Positions 56,867 to 64,000 of a DNA stretch of 64,000 nucleotides are shown piece by piece; the first letter of the stretch is position 1; every line of letters begins with the position of its first letter. Both the position numbers and the translations under genes were made by a program. The stretch comes from Petunia secreta (lineage: Eukaryota > Streptophyta > Magnoliopsida > Solanales > Solanaceae). The stretch is taken from NCBI GenBank assembly GCA_029990175.1, contig JARKIP010000023.1:19053501-19117500 (forward strand), written 5' to 3'. The notes beneath the pieces were generated by a model, which saw nothing but the letters and a program-made list of their open reading frames with translations, was not told the DNA's origin and made no database searches.

Positions 56867-57800
56867 CTATACCTCGAACTTTGTACGGCCCTTCCTAATT
56901 TGGGGCGAGTTTACCTGCACTAGCCTGCTTGGTGTTCTGAGTAACTTTGCAAAGGACAAGATCCCCCTCGCGTTGTAATACTGCTCCACTCGCTGCTTCT
57001 GGGCTGCGAGGCGTATGGCCGTTATTTCTCGTCGTTCATCCAAAGTATCAAGTGAGGCTTTCAAAGCTTTGTCATTGGATTCTTCCACCGCTAATGACCG
57101 CCTCAAACTAGATTCACCGATCTCTAGGGGAATTATTGCTTCCGTTTCGTATGTCAGTGAAAATAGAATTTCCCTAGTACTGGCTTTGGACGTAGTACAG
57201 TAGGCCCATAGGACTCCTAGCAATTCTTTTGGCCACTTTCCTTTGGCTTCCTTGAGTCGCTTTTTCAAATTCTTTACTATTGTCTTGTTCGTGGATTCTG
57301 CCTGACCATTGGTCAAAGGATGATAGGGCGTAGAGGTTATTCTCTTTATCTCTAATTCCTTCAGGAAATCAATTATTTTGTCACCTATCAACTGAGGATC
57401 ACAAGTGATTTTCGCTGAATGCTGAATCGGCACATAATGTTCTTCCATATAAACTCTATCAACTTCTGCTCTCGAATTCGGGCATAGGCTGTTGCTACTT
57501 CGACCCATTTGGTGAAATAATCCATCATGATGAGCAGAAATTTAACACCGCCGGGTACTTTAGGCATGTGTCCTACGATGTCCATCCCCCATTTTATGAA
57601 AGGCCAAGGGGCTATTACAGAGTGTAATAACTCTGCCGGCAAATGAAGTACATGGTAGAATCTCTGGCAACTATTGCACGCCTGGGCAAACTTTCTAATG
57701 TCGTTTCTATTCGGGGCAAGAAATATCCCGCCCTGATTAACTTGCGAGCTAGAGATCGCCCACCATAATGGTTTCCACATTACCCCTCGTGGATTTCTCT
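56867..57800 (-). pseudogene. Tat integrase
   Basis: The minus-strand frame 57780-57388 has the end of the zinc-binding domain (CNSCQRFYHVLHLPAELLHS) and the start of the core: WPFIKWGMDIVGHMPKVPGG (first Asp), LLIMMDYFTKWVEVATAYAR. A shifted frame (57508-56867) continues with ITCDPQLIGDKIIDFLKELE (an Asp kept, but TDNG lost) and TSTPYHPLTNGQAESTNKTI (catalytic Glu). The C-terminal part follows (GKWPKELLGVLWAYCTTSKA, AIIPLEIGESSLRRS). It would insert element DNA into the chromosome. The frameshift and the altered second motif make it inactive. Confidence 0.88.
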
Positions 57801-58142
57801 GAGTTCATAATCTACTTGAGAGGGTCCCAAACATTTAGCCAGAGTTCTATTAAACAACCTCCGATACAACTCGTCGTTGATTAAGCAATAGCGGGCCGAT
57901 TGGGCTCTCAGCCTTCTGCTTTCTTTTCTGTCTTATGGAAGTATTTCCTTGTCCAAGTACTCAGTGATCGGGTGTCGCCAATCCCATAATGATCCTACTG
58001 CATTGACCTCGTGGTGTTTGACATCCGCGTAAGTTAATTCAATGGTTGAAACCGGGCTGTCTACATCCATGTCTGCAATAGCCGGTAGACTGGCTACGGC
58101 ATCAGCCTCCGCGTTCTCTTATGTCGATATCTGATAGATCTT

Positions 58143-58860
58143 TCATTTTTGAAAATTCTTCAAGCACTTCTCTACTTTGGCAAAGTATTCCTGCATGCGG
58201 GCATCCTTGGCAGTGTAAGCCCCGGTTACCTGATTGACTACGAGCTGAGAATCGCAGTTGATACTGATCTCCCTGCCCTCCAATATATATACTAATTCTA
58301 CAGCTTGAATTACTGCTTCATATTCAGCCTCATTGTTCAGGGGCGTATTTATGTTGATCCAAACAGTGTTATCCGACATTAATGAATCAAAAAATTTTGC
58401 TAAATATAGTATATAGACTAATAAGCAAAACTGCAAACTGTGTATAAAAGCAAGACAATGACACCAGTAAGCATATGCCCTTTCTGCTCAGTTGGTTAAC
58501 CGCTTGCTAATTAAGCTTTGTTTTGACGTCCAGTGTTCGATTCTCAGTAGAGGCAGCCACTGCTATTACAATATTTGTTAATTAAAGACTTAACTCTTAA
58601 ATTTCTTTTTAACTAAATACTTAACTCTTAAATTCCGACACCACTTACCAAAAATCCTGCCTACGCCACTGTCATGTTCGTCATCTGGGAGCAGCTGACA
58701 GCTTTTTCCTGAATATTTCCTTCGTTGGGGATTTGATCATTAAATCAAGCCCGACCCTTTTTATGTTCGAGGCCCCGTCGGTGTGGCTCACCCATTCTCT
58801 CGGGATAATCCCCTCTATCATTTTGCGTTCTGTATCAGATCTCGGCGTCTAGTCGGTACT
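58143..58860 (-). pseudogene. Tat second (archaeal-type) RNase H, split by a SINE
   Basis: The upstream half (about 58860-58690) reads MIEGIIPREWVSHTDGASNI, then KRVGLDLMIKSPTKEIF. HTDGAS holds the first catalytic Asp. The downstream half (58436-58143) reads TPLNNEAEYEAVIQAVELVY (Glu), ISINCDSQLVVNQVTGAY (Asp) and RMQEYFAKVEKCLKNF. A duplicated RNase H of this kind defines the Tat lineage. About 300 bp that do not belong to the domain separate the halves, including a SINE-like sequence, so the domain was broken by insertion. Confidence 0.85.
58475..58685 (+). mobile_element. tRNA-derived SINE in the Tat element
   Basis: TGCTCAGTTGGTTAACCGC is a good pol III A box, and GTGTTCGATTCTCAG, about 48 bp on, a B box. 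A tail with repeated TTAACTCTTAAATT and an end in CCTGCCTACGCCACTG follow. It interrupts the second RNase H domain. The exact ends and target duplication could not be fixed. Confidence 0.7.
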
Positions 58861-60200
58861 AAAGTCGGTTACAAAGTCCGCAAGCACCTGTGATTTGATG
58901 GTCGTTCGTGGCTGATTAATGATGTCATACTCTCCGAGCTCGACGGCACACTTTTCCAACCTATCCGATAATTCGGGTTTGTGCAAAACGGTCCGCAAGG
59001 GAAAAAAGGAAACCACAATAATGGTGTGACTTTGAAAATATGACCGTAGCTTCTTTACTGCCATGACTAAGGCAAGTGCGAGTTTCTCCAGGTGTTGGTA
59101 CCTAGTTTCTGCATCTAGGAAAGATGATGACGTAATACACTGGTGATTGTACCCCTTTCTCTTTTCGTACCAAGACAGCAGTGACGGAAACTTCAGATAC
59201 TGCTAGGTACAACAATAACGATCCCCCCTCGTGTGGCTTAGTTAGAAACGGGGGATTTTCCAGATATTGTTTCAATTCTCGATGCACCTTGTTGCACTGC
59301 TCTGTCCATTCGAAGCTTTTATTCTTCTTTAGTATATTGAAAAAATGGTGACACTTCTCTAACGACAGTGAAATAAACTGGTTGACGCTGCAATTCGGCT
59401 GTTAAGCCTTTTCACTTCGACTTCATTCTTCAGGACCTCTGGTATATCTTTGATTGCTTCGATCTTTACGGGATTCGCTTCTATTCCTCTGTTAGAAAAA
59501 ATGAACTCAAGGAACATCCCGGAGGACATACCGAAGGAACATTTTTCTGGGTTGAGCTTCATTCCAAATTTGTCCGGGATGTCGAACGTTATCTCTAGGT
59601 GGCCAATGTGATCCTTGGCGAATCCTGATTTGAATAGCATATCGTCTATGTAAACCTCCATGGCCTTACCGATCTGCTCCATGAACATTAAGTTTACTAA
59701 TCTCTAGTAAGCCGCTCATGCATTTTTCAATCCAAAATGCATTGCCCTATAAAAATAAGTCCCTCTATCCGTGATGAAAGAAGTCTTTTCTTGATCATCT
59801 AGGCCCATAACAATCTGATTATACCTCGAATATGCATCTAGAAAACTTAAAGCTTTGTGGTTTGCTGTTGAATCGATGAGTTGATAGATGTTGGGCAGTG
59901 GGAAAGAATCCTTCAGGCACGCTTTATTCAGTTCTTTAAAGTCGATACGCATCCTCTACTTCCCATTATTTAGTAGCTTTTCGACCTCCTCATGGACCAC
60001 CAGCCCTTTTTTACGACTGATCGATCGTTTCTTCTACTTGACTGGCTTGAAATTGGGGTCGACATTCAGATTATGTGTGATGACGCTAGTTGATATTCCT
60101 GGCATCTCGGTATGTGTCCAAGCGAAGGTGCTTGACCGAGCACGCAGGAAGTTAGCATATTATTGCTTGGCTTCGGCTGAAAGCTTGGCCCCCATATAAA
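58849..60200 (-). pseudogene. Tat reverse transcriptase and first RNase H
   Basis: From the right: TFAWTHTEMPGISTSVITHN, LNVDPNFKPVK, then EEVEKLLNNGK, a stop in place of Trp, RMRIDFKELNKACLKDSFPL. Compared with usual Tat proteins, roughly two dozen fingers residues between EEVEKLL and NGKW are missing. The palm follows: ALSFLDAYSRYNQIVMGLDD (first Asp) and, in a shifted frame, MEVYIDDMLFKSGFAKDHIG (catalytic YIDD). The thumb/connection has GIEANPVKIEAIKDIPEVLK. RNase H remnants are YLAVSEVSVTAVLVRKEKGV (59102-59287) and FFPLRTVLHKPELSDRLEKC (58849-59064). Stops and shifts are numerous. Confidence 0.88.
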
Positions 60201-60209
60201 TTTTTTTAT

Positions 60210-61061
60210 CTACAACCTTCTCGTCAAGAACAATGGGTCAAGGTCATCAACTGTAGCTTTGACAGGCTTGTCTTCCTCCTCCAGGTCAGATGGTGCGATG
60301 GCTGGCTCTTGAGACCCGGCCACTTCATGGACTCCAAACCCGAAAGGTACATTGGTGACCAGATCAGGACCAAGCAATTTATCTAGATTCTTCTTTTGAT
60401 TTTTCGTCTCCTTTTTGTCGGCATCTATCACAACAGTTACATAACAGCTCCTGGATAACTTGTGTTCCCTCTGAATTTCTCTCACCGTCCAAGGAGTCGG
60501 GTATTGAAAGATTTGATAAAGCGTAGATGCCACTGCGCGTACTTCGTGAATCCAAGGCCTCCCGAGAATAATGTTATACGAGAGGTCATATGTCATTGCT
60601 TGGAAAGACGCCACCTGGGTTGCTCCTAGTAGGTGTACCTGAAGGAGTATCTCTCCTACAGAGTTCTCACTGAAGCTGTTAAAGCTGGTTATAGTGTATA
60701 GACTGAGAATTACCTGACCTTGCACCTCCATCTGGGAAACAACCTGCCGATGAATAATGTTGGCCGCACTGCTAAGATCTACCAACACAGGCTTGACTCG
60801 AGCATCGTGTACCTACAAGGTGATTTCCAGAGCATCATAGTGAGGGTGATGAATTTTTCACGAGTCCTTTTCATCAAAATCGATTGTGTTGATACGTGGC
60901 TTCTTTGCTATCTTCTGGTGAGCCTTGCAGACTATAATGGCTCTAGTCCTGGTGCTTCCGACCTCAGGCCCCCAAAGATGGTATTGATAAACTTTTGGAC
61001 CGCCGGCTTCGCTCCATGAGGGGCATGATGAGGCGCAGTACATGGGTAAGACTTTAACCAT
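60210..61061 (-). pseudogene. Tat protease with vestige of gag
   Basis: The protease reads VLVDLSSAANIIHRQVVSQM (the aspartic-protease site is DLS rather than the usual D-T/Q-G-S), NSVGEILLQVHLLGATQVAS and YNIILGRPWIHEVRAVASTL, then QIFQYPTPWTVREIQREHKL. This is the standard Tat protease order. Upstream, only RINTIDFDEKDS and HHPHYDALEITL, normally the spacer just before protease, remain from gag. The gag body and zinc knuckle are absent. Protease would process the polyprotein. The changed active site and missing gag argue against function. Confidence 0.82.
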
Positions 61062-61231
61062 GATGACAAATAACAGGGTTATGATCTTAGATAGTGGGTC
61101 ACAATTTCAGTCGTATTGACCGAGTTATGAATTATCTGGCGGATCTCGTTATCAATATTTCGTACGGTGTAGTTGTCGTTGCTTGACATGATTGCGCTTT
61201 TTCCTTCGTAGAATACCAGCATTTGTCTGGG

Positions 61232-61250
61232 CCCCACGGTGCGCGCCAAA
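61232..61250 (-). promoter_or_regulatory. Tat primer-binding site
   Basis: The minus strand reads TTTGGCGCGCACCGTGGGG, 7 bp from the LTR end. It resembles the TGGCGCC-type primer-binding sites of Tat/Athila elements. The tRNA species was not determined. Confidence 0.65.
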
Positions 61251-61257
61251 CTATTTA

Positions 61258-61734
61258 TGTCTAAAATCGATCCCCTAGGCTAAACAATTAATTTACAATG
61301 AGATCACAAGCAATTCAGTAAATACGATGGAAAAGTATGTAAATAACAGAGAGAAATAATTAGCAAGAAAAGTTAAGTAGTCTTATTCCTTGAGAATAGT
61401 CGAATTCTGTGGTGAATCGCTATGTTGTACTATATAATGTAAGGAGGGGTATTTATAGTAGTGGATAGCCTTTCCTAATTAGCTAAAATATAAAGACTGA
61501 TAAGGTTATGGGCCTATAACTCAAGGTGGTGGTATATACGAAACCCTAACTAGGAGACTGTAGCCCTAACGCGACAGGATGTATGCCCTTCGTCCTATGC
61601 TCGTACCGCCTGAACGGTCCTAACTTATAGAACAAACATGTATCATTTGTGCGCGGTGACTTATAAGATAAGTCTAGTCTCGCCAGCTGGACTTGTATCC
61701 CCGTAATAGTAAGTAGCGTAGTTTTGCCCACACA
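61258..61734 (-). repeat. Tat 5' LTR
   Basis: 477 bp, TGTCTAAAATCGA...TGCCCACACA on the plus strand. The TATA box TATAAATA on the minus strand at 61450-61457 is conserved in the other LTR and would start the element's genomic RNA. Confidence 0.9.
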
Positions 61735-62224
61735 ACTTTTTGCCTCATCTTACTTAGTAAAACAGTCTTTCCTGCTGGGCGCTCACTTTTTTTGGTTTCC
61801 CTAAAATCAATATTTTGAAGTTGGTAAAGACTCGCCTCTAGTTTCAGCCAGAATGAGACCCTGATACCCAGGGACAAGCCTTTCTAAAAAGTGCCAAGAA
61901 ACATCAATAAAACCTAGACAATAAAATCAAGTGAGCACTTTTGCTGACCACACTTGGATAGAAAGCAAGCCTGGGCCGACCCGGAATGTGAATGAGACTT
62001 CATTCACTTGTTGCCAAAGTTTCGAGTGAACCCGAAATAGGCCATGAACTTGGATCTACCAAATGATGAGAATGCCTCTGAGATTTATTTTTGTGGGTGC
62101 TAAAGATGATAATTATATTAATACTAGATAAGATATGGACATTTCAGGAGCTCCGAGAAGCTATAGAGTTGCCAAGCGAGGCTAACATATTACAAGCAGA
62201 AGTTGAGACAGTTCTAGATGAACA
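61735..62224. other. unassigned sequence
   Basis: No gene recognised. CTTGGATCTACCAAATGATG (about 62049) recurs as TTTGGATCTACCCAATGATA at about 62812, both followed by AGAATGCCTC(T/A)GAGATT, so a block of about 40 bp is duplicated around the RNase H relic. Confidence 0.35.
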
Positions 62225-62705
62225 CAAACGTTCTACATCATACCAAAAACTAGAAACACAATATTTAGGCGACCTAACCATAACAAAAAGCTTGAGTATT
62301 TTAGTAGCTTTAATTCTATGTTTAGCCAAAGAGTTTGCTACTTTGTTCTGCTCTCAAAAGCAGTATTCAATCCTCGGCTATCCTAGGTGGTCCAATAATA
62401 ACCTGCAGTTATGAACAATGTGATAATGCAAGTCAGTATTGGAATTTAGAAGTCTAATGACTTCTACCTACTCAGTTTCTACTTCGATAGGTAAGAGGTT
62501 GTTTAAGAGGACTAAACGAAGGCCATATAGAGCTTTTAGTTCACTTAAAAGAGGTGTAGCATAGGGATAGTACATATTGTAGCCCACAATCCAATGACCC
62601 TTTGAGTTTCTGATGAGGCCACCTATACCCCCTCTTTCATGAGGTGATACACCATCAATATTTAACTTGTACTTGTTGAGTTTAGGAGGTAACCATCCAA
62701 CATTG
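62225..62705 (-). pseudogene. LINE/plant-type RNase H domain relic
   Basis: The minus strand reads GWLPPKLNKYKLNIDGVSPH, ERGGIGGLIRNSKGHWIVGY, then LLSELKALYGLRLVLLNNLL, PIEVETE-stop-VEVIRLLN and, after a shift, NKVANSLAKHRIKATKIL. This is the RNase H fold found at the ends of plant LINE ORF2 proteins and in related orphan genes (K.N.DG...GG.IR...G.W..G, E..AL..GL, VE.D...V, VAD.LA). Asp in NIDG and Glu in SELKAL are kept. The VE.D aspartate is lost and VAD has become VAN. It is not functional. Confidence 0.7.
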
Positions 62706-63174
62706 ATAGTGGAAGTTTTAGAACTAGGAGATGTATGGTTGGTTAAGTGAACAAACTCAGAGGTTTTAGAAATTGTTGTTTGAAGATTGGCTTTATTGGA
62801 AAGGTTATCACTTTGGATCTACCCAATGATAAGAATGCCTCAGAGATTCAATCATCAATCACTTTTTCTCAGCCCGAATTGACCATCTTCATGCATAAGA
62901 ATACTAGATTATTACCTTCAAGTCTTTTATGAGGAATCGATCTTGGGTAAATACACTAGGGAGTGGTCTCATACCAAAAGAGAGCCTCGAACGGACGATT
63001 TTCAATTTAAATCGATTTTCAATTTGGTATTGTTTTCAATCTGTGAACACCCCTACTCTCTACCTATCAAAGGTCTCGGATTCAAATAATTGAAATAGAG
63101 AAATTTCTCATCAAAATCACTACCTCCCTTAATAGCTCTATCCACCTAGAATCTGATTAATTGTAGCTATAATA

Positions 63175-63724
63175 CACTACTAGAAAATGTTGCATCAGAT
63201 AGGGAACAACTGGCGAGGAAATTCCCTATCTGTGTGTGCGGAGAGGGAATTCCCTCACAAAAAAATGCTTTCCCTCGCTGAACGTAAAAAAATTACTTTT
63301 TTGGCTAGGAAATTCTCTCGCCAAACGAAACAAAAAATTTAGTGGAACCTCATTGGAGAGAGATTTCCCTCGCCAATTACTCCCCTTTAATTCTGTCAGA
63401 CAAACTGCTAGGGACCTAGCAGTATCAAAATAAAAATACTCCCCACCTTCTCATTTACCCGTCCCCCCCTCACAATATTCTCTTTACCCATTTTAATAAA
63501 ACAGATCCCCTACTCCTTCCCACACAGTTGGCATACCTCCCAATTTTTTCAATCTCTCCGTAATAGTAAAAATCGGCTGCTCGTGGTGCTTTACAAGGTG
63601 TAAAAAAAGCTTTTTGGTTGTTCTTACTTCTTGTTAATCGGCTGCTCAGGTAACTTTTTTTCTTTACTTTGTTTTTTACTTATACTTTGATTTGTAGTAT
63701 TAGTGTGCCAATTATGTATAAAAG
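63175..63724 (+). mobile_element. CACTA transposon 5' end, truncated by an LTR
   Basis: CACTACTAGAAAATG at 63175 is the canonical CACTA (En/Spm, CMC) terminus. Subterminal repeats follow, alternately inverted: GGCGAGGAAATTCCCTATCT, GAGAGGGAATTCCCTC, GGCTAGGAAATTCTCTCGCC, GAGAGAGATTTCCCTCGCC. These would bind the transposase. A CT-rich leader-like region with ATCGGCTGCTCGTGG and ATCGGCTGCTCAGGTAAC (a possible splice donor) comes next. The element is then interrupted at 63725 by a chromovirus LTR. The other end is outside the window. Confidence 0.85.
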
Positions 63725-64000
63725 TGTCACGACCCAACTTAGGGCCGCGACGGATGACCAACACTAAGTGTCGATCATCACTAATCCTACTGATAATATG
63801 CTAACCATTATAACTGATAAACAGAATAAGCATAAACCTAGCTGATAAGGAGTATGCAATGCAAATAACTGACAAGGCTAACATAAGCTGACATACATAA
63901 CATACTGACTGCACCACACAGGGACATATCTACAGGCCTCTAAGAGTGCTGAACTGAATATACAAAGGACGGGACAAGGCCCCGCCATACCTACTCGACA
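63725..64000 (-). repeat. second copy of the chromovirus LTR, truncated by window edge
   Basis: TGTCACGACCCAACTTAGGG... matches 23895-24170 with about ten differences, in the same orientation. It begins inside the CACTA element, so it is the younger insertion there. If it is a 3' LTR, the element lies to the right of the window. Confidence 0.9.

Larger units (their letters stand above)
54461..61734 (-). mobile_element. Ty3 Tat-lineage LTR element, gag-deficient
   Basis: Two LTRs of exactly 477 bp (54461-54937, 61258-61734), a primer-binding site beside the right LTR and a polypurine tract beside the left show minus orientation. Domain order on the minus strand is protease, reverse transcriptase, RNase H, a second (archaeal-type) RNase H, integrase, then a long 3' region. 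The second RNase H and the long 3' region mark the Tat lineage. Only about 450 bp separate the primer-binding site from protease, so nearly all of gag is gone. No 5-bp target duplication is seen (GTTTC versus ACTTT). All coding blocks are interrupted. Confidence 0.88.

Noticed and set aside
62091..62414. 107-codon plus-strand ORF
   Set aside because: It overlaps, in antisense, the RNase H relic, whose motifs are on the minus strand.

Overview
This window looks like repeat-rich intergenic chromosome from a flowering plant, most likely Solanaceae. The evidence is spliced nuclear genes, AT-rich DNA, plant-type LTR retrotransposons, Stowaway, hAT, Mutator and CACTA elements, an Au-type tRNA-derived SINE, and Ty3 LTRs with the TGTCACGACCC-type end that is common in Solanaceae. 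The family-level assignment is an inference. There are no bacterial features, no CRISPR array and no rRNA genes.

Layout. (1) 1-1627: the 5' end of a minus-strand Ty1-copia element (gag start, leader, primer-binding site, LTR) that appears to sit in an intron of a plus-strand gene, of which only the last two exons are visible. (2) 3.7-4.3 kb: first exon of a DUF688-like protein gene. (3) 5.3-8.6 kb: four non-autonomous inverted-repeat elements. (4) 9.7-10.3 kb: an AP2/ERF gene of DREB type, the only apparently intact regulatory gene, with a hAT element nested in a Stowaway MITE about 160 bp upstream of its start. (5) 15.7-38.8 kb: a pile-up of inverted-repeat elements dominated by one Mutator-like element (about 19.8 kb as it stands). 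That element carries a decayed DUF1985-type gene and a B3-like fragment on the plus strand and a decayed MuDR transposase on the minus strand, and it is interrupted by a truncated Ty3 chromovirus. (6) 41.3-50.1 kb: a complete gag-only Ty3-like element with 2.75-kb LTRs and an AATAG target duplication. (7) 54.5-61.7 kb: a Ty3 Tat-lineage element with two 477-bp LTRs, a dual RNase H region broken by a SINE, almost no gag, and an extra antisense ORF with its own TATA box. (8) 61.7-64.0 kb: a LINE-type RNase H relic, one CACTA end, and the start of another copy of the chromovirus LTR.

The most unusual structure is in region 5. The Mutator-like element is filled with dozens of diverged, palindrome-prone units of about 20-23 bp (core GGATTGAACTTCTATCC and variants). 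They occupy predicted introns and intergenic spacers and stop at the exons. A 0.4-kb element at 6.1 kb has the same kind of terminus around the same unit. Two other families in the window repeat the plan (long terminal inverted repeats around a family-specific inverted-repeat array) with different unit sequences. One of these, called family B here, lies on both sides of the big element.

Apart from the DUF688-like and DREB-type genes and the exon pair at the left edge, no working host gene was recognised. Every transposon coding region examined carries stops, frameshifts or missing modules.
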